Positions 40,947-50,849 are shown, counted from the first letter of the stretch. The stretch is DNA of 64,000 bases from Fictibacillus aquaticus (GCF_002245695.1 NZ_NOII01000002.1:62001-126000); one strand, 5' to 3'. Translations and numbers: made by a program. Notes: generated by a model not told the origin, from the sequence alone.

Positions 40947-41774
40947 TTATCCGAAACGTCCTGTAATATAATCTTCCGTTCGCTTATCGGAAGGATTGGA
41001 GAATAATGTGCTTGTATCCGTATACTCTACAACTTCTCCATTAAGGAAAAAGGCTGTCCGGTCAGAAATACGAGCTGCTTGCTGCATGTTGTGCGTTACG
41101 ATAACGATACTGTATTCCTTCTTTAATTCTTGAACGAGCTCCTCTACTTTTAACGTAGAAATCGGATCAAGGGCAGATGTCGGCTCATCCATGAGGATAA
41201 CGTCAGGTTCGATTGCAAGACAGCGGGCGATACAGATACGCTGCTGCTGACCGCCGGAAAGACCAAAGGCGTTTTCGTGCAGACGGTCTTTTACTTCATC
41301 CCAGATTGCTGCTCCTCTTAAGCTCTTCTCCACCACTTCGTCAAGGACCTTTTTATTTTTAATGCCATGGATTTTCGGACCATAAGCAATATTCTCATAA
41401 ATAGATTTCGGGAAAGGATTCGGTTTCTGGAAAACCATCCCTACTTGAGTACGCAGTTCTTCAACACTGTACTTAGAATCAAAAATGTTACGGTCGCGAT
41501 AGATGATCTCACCAGACATGCGTACGATCGGTACCATCTCGACCATTCGGTTTAATGTTTTAATAAACGTTGATTTACCGCATCCTGACGGCCCAATGAT
41601 CGCAGTTACTTGCTTTTCAGGAATATCGAACTTGATATCCTTCAATGCATGATCCTGTCCGTACCAAAGATTAAGATTGTTTACTTTAAAAGCCGCTGGA
41701 GCATCCTGTACATTTTCTTTCTTTACATTTTCTTTCTTTACATTTTTATGATTGATTGTTACTTCCATCATCAT
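40947..41774 (-). CDS. pstB: Phosphate ABC transporter ATP-binding protein
   Basis: 275 residues. Walker [10 protein letters not shown], the Pst-specific [14 protein letters not shown], signature LSGGQQQR, Walker [13 protein letters not shown] and a switch His in VTHNM. The N-terminal 25 residues include the short duplication [10 protein letters not shown], coded by a perfect 15-bp tandem repeat near 41720-41750; this variable leader is not found in most PstB proteins. Several ATG codons at the start leave the exact first residue open. Confidence 0.97.
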   Translation of the reverse strand: MMMEVTINHKNVKKENVKKENVQDAPAAFKVNNLNLWYGQDHALKDIKFDIPEKQVTAIIGPSGCGKSTFIKTLNRMVEMVPIVRMSGEIIYRDRNIFDSKYSVEELRTQVGMVFQKPNPFPKSIYENIAYGPKIHGIKNKKVLDEVVEKSLRGAAIWDEVKDRLHENAFGLSGGQQQRICIARCLAIEPDVILMDEPTSALDPISTLKVEELVQELKKEYSIVIVTHNMQQAARISDRTAFFLNGEVVEYTDTSTLFSNPSDKRTEDYITGRFG

Positions 41775-41795
41775 ATCCTCCTTCAGTACACCAGT

Positions 41796-42674
41796 TTAGA
41801 AACGTTTATGAAACTTGTTGCGGATGTAGACAGCAATTGAGTTCATGATCAGCAGGATGATCAGCAGCACGATAATCCCCGATGCCGCGAGCATATGGAA
41901 ATCTTCCTGCGGCCTGCTAGTCCAGTTATAAAGCTGTATCGGCAGCACCGTAAACTGTGAAAACAAGTTCTCCGGTACAAATGCCACGTAGGCTAGTGCC
42001 CCTACAACGAGAAGAGGTGCAGTTTCACCAATCGCACGGGAAAGTGCAAGGATCGTTCCAGTCAATATTCCCGGCAGAGCCGCCGGAAAAACAATTCTTC
42101 TGATCGTCTGCCATTTCGTTGCGCCCATGCCATAAGATGCTTCACGTAAATCTCTCGGCACAGTTCTAAGAGCTTCCTGAGAAGCCACAACAATTACTGG
42201 CAGGATTAATAATGCCATGGTCAATCCGCCTGCAAGCACGCTTCGCTGCAATTCGAGCAATCGCACAAATATGGTTAATCCGAGCAGTCCAAAAACGATG
42301 GATGGAACTCCTGCCAAGTTTGAGATATTGATTTGTATAAATCGGGTAAATGCATTTTTCTTTGCATATTCTTCCAAATATATGGCTGTTCCGACACCTA
42401 GAATGAACGATACAGGTGCGGTAACGGCCATCACCCATAATGTTCCGATAAGCGCAGCCCAGATTCCCGCTCTTTCTGGCATGCGGGAAGCAAAGTTCGT
42501 GATGAATTCCAGGCTTAAATATTCCATGCCTTCTGATCCGATTCTGTAAAGAAGAACAGCCAGGACAACAAGTGCAAACATCGTTGCTGCGATAAAAATA
42601 CCTTTTGCAGTACTGTTTGCCGCAATACGGCGACCCATTCTTTTACGGACAGTTTCTTTTTTTATTAAAGCCAT
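41796..42674 (-). CDS. pstA: Phosphate ABC transporter permease
   Basis: 292 residues with six predicted membrane helices and the binding-protein-dependent transport loop (EALRTVPRDLREASYGMGATKWQTI) that contacts PstB. N-terminal 25 residues are basic. The start overlaps the pstC stop by one base. Forms the inner-membrane channel with PstC. Confidence 0.95.
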   Translation of the reverse strand: MALIKKETVRKRMGRRIAANSTAKGIFIAATMFALVVLAVLLYRIGSEGMEYLSLEFITNFASRMPERAGIWAALIGTLWVMAVTAPVSFILGVGTAIYLEEYAKKNAFTRFIQINISNLAGVPSIVFGLLGLTIFVRLLELQRSVLAGGLTMALLILPVIVVASQEALRTVPRDLREASYGMGATKWQTIRRIVFPAALPGILTGTILALSRAIGETAPLLVVGALAYVAFVPENLFSQFTVLPIQLYNWTSRPQEDFHMLAASGIIVLLIILLIMNSIAVYIRNKFHKRF

Positions 42675-43624
42675 TAGTATTCCTCCCTAAACCTGCGGGA
42701 AATAAATTGCGCAAGCAGGTTCATAATCAGCGTAAACAGGAATAGTGTCATACCGACTGCATAAATGCTGTAGTAGATCGTCGTACCGAAACCAGCGTCT
42801 CCCTGGCTGACTTGTACGATATAAGCTGTCATTGTCTGGATCGATTCTGTAACATTGATATCTGAAGTCGGCCGAGAGCCCCCAGCGATCGTTACGATCA
42901 TCGTCTCTCCAATAGCCCTGGAAATGCCGAGTACAAACGAGGCAATTACACCTGACAGCGCGGCAGGAAGAACTACTTTTATGGCAACTTCAAACTTGGT
43001 TGCACCAAGGGCCAGTGCTCCTTCTCTCATTGAGTTCGGGACAGCATTCATCGCATCTTCTGATAAGGAAGCAATCATCGGAATTATCATAATTCCAACT
43101 ACGATTCCTGGGCTCAAGGCATTGAATATTTTCAATGTTGGAATAAACTCTTTTAAAAGCGGTGTAACAAATGTCAGTGCAAAAAATCCGTAAACGATAG
43201 TCGGGACCCCTGCTAGAACCTCAAGAATCGGCTTGATGATCTTTCTCGTTTTTGCCGATGCATACTCACTAAGGTAGATAGCGGCAGCAAGTCCTACCGG
43301 GATGGCTACAGCCATTGCGATAGCCGTAACGGTAAGCGTTCCGGCAACAAGTGCAATGATTCCATAGTCTGCATGTTCTTCACCAGTAAACGGGAACCAG
43401 TGTTTATTGGTCACAAATTCAACGATTGATACTCGTTCAAAAAACGTGAACGTTTCCGCAAGCAGCGTAAAAACAATACCGACTGTTGTAAGAATTGAAA
43501 TGATAGCACAAGCGAGGAATAGCTTTGGCATCGTTTTTTCAGTAAGCGCACTGCGGCTTCTCTTTGATTTATTATCCTTGATCATCTGGCGTATCGAAGA
43601 TGAGTTATTTCTGTTCCCATCCAT
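42674..43624 (-). CDS. pstC: Phosphate ABC transporter permease
   Basis: 316 residues, six membrane helices and the EAA loop (EDAMNAVPNSMREGALALGA). A polar, basic N-terminal extension of about 30 residues (KDNKSKRSRSALTEK) precedes the first helix. It follows pstS behind a strong mRNA hairpin, which lets pstS be made in excess. Confidence 0.95.
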   Translation of the reverse strand: MDGNRNNSSSIRQMIKDNKSKRSRSALTEKTMPKLFLACAIISILTTVGIVFTLLAETFTFFERVSIVEFVTNKHWFPFTGEEHADYGIIALVAGTLTVTAIAMAVAIPVGLAAAIYLSEYASAKTRKIIKPILEVLAGVPTIVYGFFALTFVTPLLKEFIPTLKIFNALSPGIVVGIMIIPMIASLSEDAMNAVPNSMREGALALGATKFEVAIKVVLPAALSGVIASFVLGISRAIGETMIVTIAGGSRPTSDINVTESIQTMTAYIVQVSQGDAGFGTTIYYSIYAVGMTLFLFTLIMNLLAQFISRRFREEY

Positions 43625-43664
43625 TGTCAGTACCTCCCTATTTTAAACACATATAACAGGTGAA

Positions 43665-43688
43665 AGGTGAGGGGGATGCCCCTCACCT
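43665..43688 (-). terminator. Intercistronic hairpin between pstS and pstC
   Basis: AGGTGAGGGG and CCCCTCACCT are perfect 10-bp arms around a 4-nt loop with no T run. Likely a 3' stabiliser or attenuator giving more PstS than permease. Confidence 0.75.
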
Positions 43689-43723
43689 CATTATTTTAAG
43701 AATAGTATAACTCTTCTGACAGT

Positions 43724-44683
43724 TTACTTTCCAGCAATTTCATCCAGCTTGTCAAGCTGCTTCTTGTACTCTTCTTCTGGAAGAGCAACATATCCGATCG
43801 TGTCAGAAGCCGCAAGCTCTCCAGCGTTTTCAAGAGTAAACTTCATGTATTCGTAAACCGCTTCGTTCTCTTTCACAGCCTTGTTGCTTGCATAAGTGAA
43901 CAGCGGACGAGATAGAGGTGCATATTCGCCTGATTCAATTGTTTTAGCAGTAGGCTCTACAGGGCCTTTACCGCCATCGATCGGTACAGCTTTTAGCTTG
44001 TCTTTATTTGCCTGGTAATAAGCATATCCAAAGAATCCGATCGCTTTGTCAGATCCCGTTACACCTTGGACTAGTACGTTATCGTCTTCAGAAAGCTGCG
44101 CATCACGGCGCATAGGCTTTTCTTCAAGAATTACTTCATCAAAGTAATCGTAAGTTCCAGAATCTGTTCCTGGAGCAAACACATCAATTTTTTCTTTTGG
44201 CCAGCCTTCACGAACATCAGCCCATGTTTTTGCCGCGCCGTCTTCAAGGAAAATTTTCTTTAATTCATCAACAGTCAAGTGGTCGATAAAGTCATTTTCT
44301 TTGCTTACTACAACAGAAAGACCGTCATATGCAAGCTGGAATTCTGTATAGTCGACTTTGCCCTTTTTTGCTTCTGCTTTTTCTTCGTCTTTGATCGGAC
44401 GAGATGCATTCGCAAGATCAAGTTCGCCTCGTACAAACTTTTCAAATCCACCGCCTGTTCCAGAAACACCTACAGGAGCTTTAACATCAGGGTTTTGTGC
44501 TTGAAATTCTTCAGATACAGCTTCCATGATCGGGAATACTGTGGATGAGCCGTCGATCTTGATGCTTCCGCTTACTTCTTTTCCGCCTCCAGCACCGTTC
44601 TCACTTTTGTTCCCGCAAGCTGCGCTGAACACAAGGAGCATTGCCATTACTGCCAAAAGATAAACCGACTTCATGTTCTTCAT
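43724..44683 (-). CDS. pstS: Phosphate-binding lipoprotein
   Basis: 319 residues from the ATG at 44683, chosen because it gives a proper signal peptide (MKSVYLLAVMAMLLVFSAAC) behind AGGGGGACC; a longer frame to 44755 encodes Ala-rich sequence without a ribosome site. Cys of the SAAC lipobox is lipidated. Phosphate-binding motifs: IDGSSTVFPI, GVSGTGGGFEKF, GTDSGTYDYF. Captures phosphate outside the membrane for PstCAB. A PhoP box lies upstream. Confidence 0.95.
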   Translation of the reverse strand: MKNMKSVYLLAVMAMLLVFSAACGNKSENGAGGGKEVSGSIKIDGSSTVFPIMEAVSEEFQAQNPDVKAPVGVSGTGGGFEKFVRGELDLANASRPIKDEEKAEAKKGKVDYTEFQLAYDGLSVVVSKENDFIDHLTVDELKKIFLEDGAAKTWADVREGWPKEKIDVFAPGTDSGTYDYFDEVILEEKPMRRDAQLSEDDNVLVQGVTGSDKAIGFFGYAYYQANKDKLKAVPIDGGKGPVEPTAKTIESGEYAPLSRPLFTYASNKAVKENEAVYEYMKFTLENAGELAASDTIGYVALPEEEYKKQLDKLDEIAGK

Positions 44684-44787
44684 TTGTCTAGGTCCCCCTA
44701 ATTTTTGTTTAAGTACCGCCGCTGCAGCTGCCATTACAGCTTGCTGCCTCAGCATCCCTTAAAGCTCTTAAGTATCTTACATGCTCT

Positions 44788-44841
44788 ATCATAAAACCTG
44801 ATTATTAATGCGGTTTTAATCCAATGTAAAGAAATTGTTAA
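44788..44841 (-). promoter_or_regulatory. PhoP-regulated pst promoter (Pho box and -10)
   Basis: On the minus strand four TT(A/T)A(C/A/T)A hexamers occur at exact 11-bp intervals: TTAACA, TTTACA, TTAAAA and TTAATA, starting at 44841, 44830, 44819 and 44808. A TATGAT at 44793-44788 lies 9 bp after the last. This is the Bacillus Pho-box layout replacing the -35. Confidence 0.85.
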
Positions 44842-44910
44842 GAGCGTAGGAATGGAATACTTCTTTATTCCTTATCTTTTGCCAAATGAAAGGAAAAATA
44901 CAGGGGATAC

Positions 44911-44948
44911 AAAAAACCTTGCCAGTGCATTTGCACCAGCAAGGTTTT
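44911..44948 (-). terminator. Terminator after pbpA
   Basis: AAAACCTTGC and GCAAGGTTTT arms around a loop that itself holds GGTGCAAATGCAC, then a T run on the minus strand. Confidence 0.8.
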
Positions 44949-44953
44949 CCGAT

Positions 44954-46993
44954 TTATTCTTCAACTGCATCTTCAGCCTTAAGCGGCTTCTTCGAAATTG
45001 ACTCTTTCTTTAGATCAAAATAGGCATCTAGTATCCCTTCACCTATTTCGTTATTTGTGAAATCTTCTCTTATTTCCGGAACCACTACAGCAAATGCAAC
45101 CTCCGGGTTATTATATGGTGCGTATCCGACCAGCGTCTTATTGTAAAGACCTGTCTTTTTATCGATTTCAGCGGTACCTGTTTTCCCTGCTGGCTGATAA
45201 TCCTTGTTTTTAAAGATCCAAGCTGCAGTACCATTGCTTCCTGCCATGACCTGGCGGAATCCTTGCTGAACGACATCAAGATATTCTTGCTTCATTTCAA
45301 GACGGTTCATTACCTCAGGCTCGTTTCGATAAAGGAGCTTTCCTAGCTGTCCAGGGTGATCGGCTGGCTGGCGCACTTCTTTTAATAAATGCGGCTTCAT
45401 GCGATAACCGTCATTAGCGATGGTCGAAACATATTGAGCCATCTGAAGCGGCGTATACGTATCAAACTGGCCTATTGAGAAGAACATCGCCTGCGCCAGT
45501 TCGCTGCTCATTCCAGTATGATAGCCTGTCGCTTCTGAAGGCAAATCAATTCCCGTCTGGATACCGAGACCGAACTGGCTGTATGAGTTCCTTAAAATTT
45601 GAAATGCCTGTTCAACATTATGATCTGTAAATCGTTTCTGGGAATACTCATATCCAGAAAGCTTCATCGCAATATGCCACATATATACGTTTGATGAACG
45701 CTCAAGAGCGGTCACTGGACCGATCGGACCCATGTACTCATGAGATTTCATCTGGCGTCCGTCACCAAACGTCAGAGGGGCATCATTGAAGATCGTTGAT
45801 GAATCAATTACTCCTTGCTGAAGTCCAGTAAGAACAGTAGCACCTTTTACCGTCGACCCCATTGCATAAGAATTATAAATGTTTCCGAAAGGAGCATTTT
45901 TAAATTTCTTTGTTTTTCGGTCATATTCTTTCCCTGCAAGCGAGAGCACCTCGCCTGTCTTCGGATTCATCATAACCACGTATGCCGATTTAAGCTGCCT
46001 GTTGTCATAAGCATCTTTGCCTGTAATCGATTCTTTCAACTCATTCTCGATGACCTTTTCTACTTGTTTCTGTAATTGCATATCGACAGTGAGAACAAGG
46101 TCGTTACCTCTTGATCCATCCTTTTCAGTCGGCTCTCCTACCGGATTGCCTGACTTGTCCGTCACGTATTTAATTTTTGTTTTCTGTCCGCGCAGCAGTG
46201 ATTCATACTGTTCTTCAAGGAAACTTGTGCCTACAAGGTCATTGCGTTCATTACCTCTAGAAGTGTAATAATCCATACGTGTTTTCGGAATTTGTTTTAC
46301 CTGCCCAAAAATATCGCGGAACGAGTCGCCGAACGGATAAGAGCGCTGAGCATCTGATTTGATATCAACCCCCTCAAGCTCAGGCAGGTGTTCACTGACT
46401 TTCGCCACTTCCTCAAGCGTAGCTCCAACCTTAATTCTTTGCGGAGTTAGCGCATAACCCCTGTCCATTTCCCGCTTTATAGCCAGCGCTTCAAGATCTT
46501 GGTCTGAAAAGAGTGAGATTTCTTCCTCTGTGATGCGGCTGAGCATCAGCTGATAATACTCTTCATCGGACAGCTTTTTCTTTTCGCTGTCTGTTATTTT
46601 TGCTGCTGCTTTTTTTGGGTGCAAAAGTATGTAAAAATCCTTTCGATCCCGTTCTGTAATTTCTCCAGCTTCTTTTTCGATGTATAGTGCCAGCTTTCTT
46701 GCAGATTCCAGCCTGTCCTCTGCACTGCTCCCTCTCGTTCTTGTATATGTGATCGAGAACACAGGCTCATTGTCTACAGCCACACGAAATTTGCTGTCAT
46801 ACATTTTCCCCCGAGGAGAATCGAGCTTAGTTGTCACGTTTTCCGTCATATAAGCTGTCCGCTTATATTCCTCACCTTTTACGATCTGTACGTAACCAAG
46901 ACGGAGTATAAGTATCGAAAAAAGGAAAAACACAGATAAAAATAGTGCATTAAGTCTTAATGGAACATGATTCTTTTTCTTTTTACTTTTCAT
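44954..46993 (-). CDS. pbpA: Class B penicillin-binding protein 2 (elongation transpeptidase)
   Basis: 679 residues: a cytoplasmic KSKKKKNHV start, one membrane anchor (LFLSVFFLFSILILRLGYV), a dimerisation/pedestal region, and the transpeptidase domain with SxxK (GSTVKG, about residue 379), SSN and KTGTAE (about 602). It cross-links peptidoglycan during side-wall growth with the Rod system. Position between the pst genes and an MFS permease matches B. subtilis pbpA. A stop-proximal acidic tail follows the last strand. Confidence 0.93.
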   Translation of the reverse strand: MKSKKKKNHVPLRLNALFLSVFFLFSILILRLGYVQIVKGEEYKRTAYMTENVTTKLDSPRGKMYDSKFRVAVDNEPVFSITYTRTRGSSAEDRLESARKLALYIEKEAGEITERDRKDFYILLHPKKAAAKITDSEKKKLSDEEYYQLMLSRITEEEISLFSDQDLEALAIKREMDRGYALTPQRIKVGATLEEVAKVSEHLPELEGVDIKSDAQRSYPFGDSFRDIFGQVKQIPKTRMDYYTSRGNERNDLVGTSFLEEQYESLLRGQKTKIKYVTDKSGNPVGEPTEKDGSRGNDLVLTVDMQLQKQVEKVIENELKESITGKDAYDNRQLKSAYVVMMNPKTGEVLSLAGKEYDRKTKKFKNAPFGNIYNSYAMGSTVKGATVLTGLQQGVIDSSTIFNDAPLTFGDGRQMKSHEYMGPIGPVTALERSSNVYMWHIAMKLSGYEYSQKRFTDHNVEQAFQILRNSYSQFGLGIQTGIDLPSEATGYHTGMSSELAQAMFFSIGQFDTYTPLQMAQYVSTIANDGYRMKPHLLKEVRQPADHPGQLGKLLYRNEPEVMNRLEMKQEYLDVVQQGFRQVMAGSNGTAAWIFKNKDYQPAGKTGTAEIDKKTGLYNKTLVGYAPYNNPEVAFAVVVPEIREDFTNNEIGEGILDAYFDLKKESISKKPLKAEDAVEE

Positions 46994-47093
46994 TTGGACA
47001 ATCTCACCTTTTCATCGTTAAAAACACAGCACATTCAACATTATTTGCGTATAACGATTTTAACGTGAAGTTCACTTGCTGTCAAAAAAGGGC

Positions 47094-48395
47094 TTACTTG
47101 TTATTATCAGCATTCTCATCCAGTTCCAGCACTGGCCCTTCAGCTGCATTACACTTCCCGAAATGATTCAGCGATATTTTTTTCAGGCAAAAATAGATAA
47201 GGAAATGTCCAGACCCTAATAACGGGAGCAATAGCGGGAGCCTCCCCTCCGGCATTACACTTAAAAAAAGAAGAAAAATTACAATGGAAGTAATCCTTCC
47301 CCCGTTCAGAAAAAACTCCCGCACAACAATATATTCAACCCGCTTTTCACCTGCATCACGGCACCGGCCGATAATATCATACGTTACTGAAACGTAAGGG
47401 ACGAGCAGCAGCGGATACGCTATAGACACAAGCATTCCATATCCAAGCAGTACAGGAAAAGATAACGGCGTGAGCAGTAAAAAGGGGGACAGAAAGAGGA
47501 TCATTCCTCCATAAAATATGCCTTTCATCCTCCATTCTCTCCGCAAAAATCTGGATACGATGTAATAGCCAGCGAATGAAACGGCAGATTGAGCGAAGCC
47601 GAAAAATCCTAGTCCGAGCTCACCATCTCCTGATAGAAACACCCAGATAACAATGATAAAAACAAAAGTTCCTTCCCTGAGACCCTGAAAGAAATGAGCG
47701 GAAAGCAGCCTTTTCCAATCTTTGTTTTCCTTTCTTACAGAAAAAGCAGCCGCCAGATCATATCGTCCTTCCGCCTTTCTCCGAGTAAGAAAAAAGCTGA
47801 TAACCACACCGCACAGAAACAGCAGCAGAGAGATGCTGAAGATGGTTTGATATCCGTGGCTTTTGTCCATTCTTGTAATAATCCATCCAGCAGAAAAGGG
47901 GCCAAGCATGCCGCTTAAACTGGTCAATATGCCAAGAAATCCATTAAAAAAATCACGGTTCTCCGGTTCAGTCACCTCAAACGTCAATACATTAAACGCG
48001 AGCCAATAAAACCCGAGTCCTGTACCTAGCAAAAAGCCAAGCAGAAGCAAGAAGTCTGCGGAATGAGTGCCAAGTGCAAGCACAGAGACATAAAACATTG
48101 AGAAAATAACAATACCGATCCGGATGATCACTACCCTATCCACTATTTTGGCAAGTTTTCCTGATAATACAAAAGCGACCGGCTGTGCCACCACAATGGA
48201 CAGATTATAAAAAGCAATATCCATGATCTCCCCTGACTGGCGCCATAGATATATATTCACAAACGTATTGGACAGCGCTGTGCTCATGGCAAATAATCCG
48301 CCGATAACGAGTAACAGTATTAATGATCTGGTAATGTGCCCTTCTTGCTTAAGCTGCTTGTATCTCATGCTGAACCGCCCCTTTAAATCTGACAA
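47094..48395 (-). CDS. MFS transporter (YqgE-like)
   Basis: 433 residues with about 12 predicted membrane helices and an MFS-type pattern (FLLGTGLGFYWLAFNVLTFE, GRCRDAGEKRVEYIVVREF). Substrate unknown. Located between sodA and pbpA as yqgE in B. subtilis. The C-terminus is acidic (AEGPVLELDENADNNK). The plus-strand gene upstream is divergent. Confidence 0.88.
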   Translation of the reverse strand: MSDLKGRFSMRYKQLKQEGHITRSLILLLVIGGLFAMSTALSNTFVNIYLWRQSGEIMDIAFYNLSIVVAQPVAFVLSGKLAKIVDRVVIIRIGIVIFSMFYVSVLALGTHSADFLLLLGFLLGTGLGFYWLAFNVLTFEVTEPENRDFFNGFLGILTSLSGMLGPFSAGWIITRMDKSHGYQTIFSISLLLFLCGVVISFFLTRRKAEGRYDLAAAFSVRKENKDWKRLLSAHFFQGLREGTFVFIIVIWVFLSGDGELGLGFFGFAQSAVSFAGYYIVSRFLRREWRMKGIFYGGMILFLSPFLLLTPLSFPVLLGYGMLVSIAYPLLLVPYVSVTYDIIGRCRDAGEKRVEYIVVREFFLNGGRITSIVIFLLFLSVMPEGRLPLLLPLLGSGHFLIYFCLKKISLNHFGKCNAAEGPVLELDENADNNK

Positions 48396-48475
48396 ATGTA
48401 GTTTAATTCATCTCATAGGGGGATATTCAGAAACGGAATAAATGGATGATATTGTAAAGGGGTGAGGTATCATAC

Positions 48476-48741
48476 TTGAGTATTGGTGCTATAAAGCAGG
48501 CAAGAAGTTTACAGCAAGTAAGCAAACTCAAATCTGCAGCTTGAGTGTAAGTGAGACATTCGGAGAATTGACACAAACGATTTATAAGTTTGACGGCAGT
48601 ATTGTAACCATGCTTGAAAATAGTGATTTTATCATTATTTGTTCTACAGAAGTTTATTTGGAAGGCAATGAAAAACTGGATTCTCTATTGGAGGAGCTTC
48701 AGCAAAAATTTGTCATAATGGAAAAATGGGTAAATCAATAA
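48476..48741 (+). pseudogene. Possible small gene split by a frameshift
   Basis: A TTG at 48476 behind AAGGGGTGAGG opens MSIGAIKQARSLQQVSKLKS and closes at 48544. A second frame continues from 48541 with LSVSETFGELTQTIYKFDGS and ends cleanly at 48741. A one-base difference near 48540 would fuse them into one 80-90-residue helical protein. It is unclear whether this is decay, a sequencing error or two unrelated frames. Confidence 0.35.
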
Positions 48742-48742
48742 T

Positions 48743-48771
48743 AAAAAGCTCCGTCCAATTTGAACAGAGCC
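48743..48771 (-). terminator. Terminator after sodA
   Basis: GCTCTGTTC and GGACGGAGC arms (with one G-T pair and a mismatch) followed by TTTTTATT on the minus strand. Confidence 0.55.
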
Positions 48772-48789
48772 TCTTTAGATATTAAGATG

Positions 48790-49401
48790 TTATTTTGCTT
48801 CGTTATAGCGCTTTTCAACTTCATCCCAGTTTACTACGTTCCAGAACGCATTGATGTAATCAGGACGCTTGTTTTGATAGTTCAAGTAATAAGCATGCTC
48901 CCAAACATCAAGACCAAGAACAGGTGTCTTGCCTTCCATAACAGGAGTGTCCTGGTTAGGAGTGCTTGTTAGTTCAAGCTCACCGTTGTTCACAACAAGC
49001 CATGCCCAGCCAGATCCGAAACGGCCTTTAGCCGCGTTCGCGAATTCTTCTTTGAAAGAATCAAGGCTGCCAAATTTGCTGTTGATTTTTTCAGCAAGCT
49101 CTCCTGATGGAGCGTTTGCTCCGCCTGGCTTAAGAAGCTCCCAGAACAAGCTGTGGTTAGCATGTCCGCCGCCGTTGTTGCGTACAGCTGTACGGATGTT
49201 TTCAGGAAGAGAGTCAAGGTTTGTTAATAGGTCTTCAAGACTTTTAGAAGCAAACTCCGCTTGCCCTTCAAGAGCAGCGTTCAAGTTGTCAACGTAAGTC
49301 TTGTGGTGGCGCCCGTGGTGGATCTCCATTGTCGCTTTGTCAATGTGCGGCTCTAGTGCGTCCGCAGCGTAAGGTAATGCAGGCAGTTCAAATGTTGCCA
49401 T
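48790..49401 (-). CDS. sodA: Superoxide dismutase (manganese type)
   Basis: 203 residues from the second ATG (49401), which has correct spacing from GGGAGGAA. Metal ligands are visible: His in [13 protein letters not shown], His in [13 protein letters not shown], and [19 protein letters not shown] with Asp and His. Converts superoxide to hydrogen peroxide and oxygen in the cytoplasm. The GGHANHS and LDVWEHAYY context fits Mn-SOD. An inverted repeat lies in the leader. Confidence 0.96.
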   Translation of the reverse strand: MATFELPALPYAADALEPHIDKATMEIHHGRHHKTYVDNLNAALEGQAEFASKSLEDLLTNLDSLPENIRTAVRNNGGGHANHSLFWELLKPGGANAPSGELAEKINSKFGSLDSFKEEFANAAKGRFGSGWAWLVVNNGELELTSTPNQDTPVMEGKTPVLGLDVWEHAYYLNYQNKRPDYINAFWNVVNWDEVEKRYNEAK

Positions 49402-49440
49402 GTTCATTTCCTCCCTTTAATATGTAAGTTTTTTTATTTT

Positions 49441-49469
49441 CATTTTCGGTTTCCCAAAAACTGAAAATG
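49441..49469 (-). promoter_or_regulatory. Inverted repeat in the sodA leader
   Basis: CATTTTCGGTTT and AAACTGAAAATG are 12-bp arms with one mismatch around a 5-nt loop, 40 bp upstream of the sodA start. Could be an operator or a leader hairpin. Confidence 0.5.
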
Positions 49470-49617
49470 TTTGTTTGGATTACAATCATACCGTATCAAA
49501 TATATCCTCAATTTTCAATGAATAAACCTTAAAGACATATAAATAATACCCCTCGGGAAGAAGCGTTTCACAAATTAATTTGATTAAAATTAATTATTAT
49601 TTTTTAAATTACAGAAA

Positions 49618-49755
49618 CCTTCGGGTTATGAGCCCGACGAGCTACCTTAGCTTCGAGGTTCTCTGTTTCTTCCTCTACATGATTAATCTAAGAAGCGGGT
49701 GCGTCGAAACAACTCGCTGATCATTCATGATGTAACGCTCGTTGCTCCACCCTGC
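49618..49755 (-). pseudogene. Truncated tRNA-fMet remnant split by a 96-bp repeat element
   Basis: Keeps the anticodon arm (CTCATAACCCG) and part of the D arm of the initiator tRNA, then a 96-bp insert (49647-49742), then a mutated 5' half (TGCAGGGTGGAGCA). The T arm and acceptor 3' strand are missing. Not functional. Confidence 0.75.
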
Positions 49756-49778
49756 AAAGGAGTTCAAAACAAATTAAA

Positions 49779-49806
49779 AAACCTTCTCATTTTCTCTGAG
49801 AGGTTT
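49779..49806 (-). terminator. Terminator after the defective tRNA-Phe
   Basis: AAACCTCTC pairs with GAG-A-AGGTTT (one bulge) and is followed by a T run on the minus strand. An identical copy lies at 50238-50265. Confidence 0.7.
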
Positions 49807-49821
49807 ACTTGATTAATATTA

Positions 49822-49969
49822 TGGTGGCTCGGGACGGAATCGAACCGCCGACACGAGGATTTTCAGTCCTCATTGACTGTGTCTCTTCCTCTGCAAGTAC
49901 ATCTAAGTTGTGTATGCGTCGAGACAGCTCGCCGTTCATTCATGCTGTTTTGCTAGTTGCTACCGAGCC
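49822..49969 (-). pseudogene. tRNA-Phe copy interrupted by a repeat-like insert
   Basis: 3' half (CCA end, T arm, anticodon GAA) is identical to the intact tRNA-Phe at 50281; 15 bp of D arm are replaced by about 87 bp (49872-49958) related to the element in the fMet remnants. The 5' acceptor strand GGCTCGGTA is still present at 49969. Confidence 0.8.
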
Positions 49970-50045
49970 ATTTGATTTGCACCTACAGGCACTACTGATT
50001 TTTCATGAGCAAGATGGTTAATCGACGCAGTTCATGAAACGAAAT

Positions 50046-50214
<169 letters not shown>

Positions 50215-50237
50215 AAGGAGTTCAAAGCAAATTAAAA

Positions 50238-50265
50238 AAACCTTCTCATTTTCTCTGAGAGGTTT
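50238..50265 (-). terminator. Terminator after tRNA-Phe
   Basis: Same hairpin as at 49779-49806, directly behind the intact tRNA-Phe; probably ends the tRNA transcript, leaving the decayed copies unexpressed. Confidence 0.75.
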
Positions 50266-50280
50266 ACTTGATTAATATTA

Positions 50281-50356
<76 letters not shown>

Positions 50357-50429
50357 ATTTGGTTGCATACAGGCACTACTGATATTTCATGAGCGAGATG
50401 GTTAATCGACGCAATTCATGAAATAAAAT

Positions 50430-50506
<77 letters not shown>

Positions 50507-50547
50507 ATGATTATATAGCTTACGGATGATGTTATTCCTCCGTAGCT

Positions 50548-50645
50548 TTGACTGTTTCTTCCTCTACAAGATTAATCTTAGAGGCTTATGCGTCGAAACA
50601 ACTCGCAGCTTACTCATGACGTAACGCTCGTTGCTCCACCCCTGC
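50548..50645 (-). pseudogene. Repeat element E plus detached tRNA-fMet 5' half
   Basis: Element copy (50548-50631) followed on the plus strand by TGCTCCACCCCTGC, the complement of a decayed fMet 5' half. It lies 41 nt from the intact fMet gene and may show the arrangement from which the fused copies arose. Confidence 0.6.
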
Positions 50646-50669
50646 TATGAGGTGTGGGTTAAGTGAAAA

Positions 50670-50762
50670 TGGAGGAGGTAGAGGGATTCGAACCCCCGCG
50701 AGCCGTTAAGCCCCTGTCGGTTTTCAAGACCGATCCCTTCAGCCGGACTTGGGTATACCTCC
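50670..50762 (-). tRNA. tRNA-Ser (TGA)
   Basis: 93 nt with long variable arm; anticodon TGA in GTCTTGAAAAC; acceptor GGAGGTA/TACCTCC; encoded CCA. Confidence 0.95.
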
Positions 50763-50772
50763 AACTTATGAA

Positions 50773-50849
50773 TGGTGGACCCTGTAGGACTCGAACCTAC
50801 GACCAATCGGTTATGAGCCGACCGCTCTGACCAACTGAGCTAAGGGTCC
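50773..50849 (-). tRNA. tRNA-Ile2 (CAT, lysidine-modified)
   Basis: 77 nt, acceptor GGACCCT/AGGGTCC, anticodon CAT in GGCTCATAACC. The body matches Bacillus tRNA-Ile2, whose C34 is changed to lysidine by TilS to read ATA, rather than Met. Confidence 0.85.

Noticed and set aside
49809-50021. A 70-codon plus-strand frame across the broken tRNA-Phe
   Set aside because: It is read through tRNA sequence (its start covers VARDGIEPPTRG, the usual false peptide from tRNA complements).
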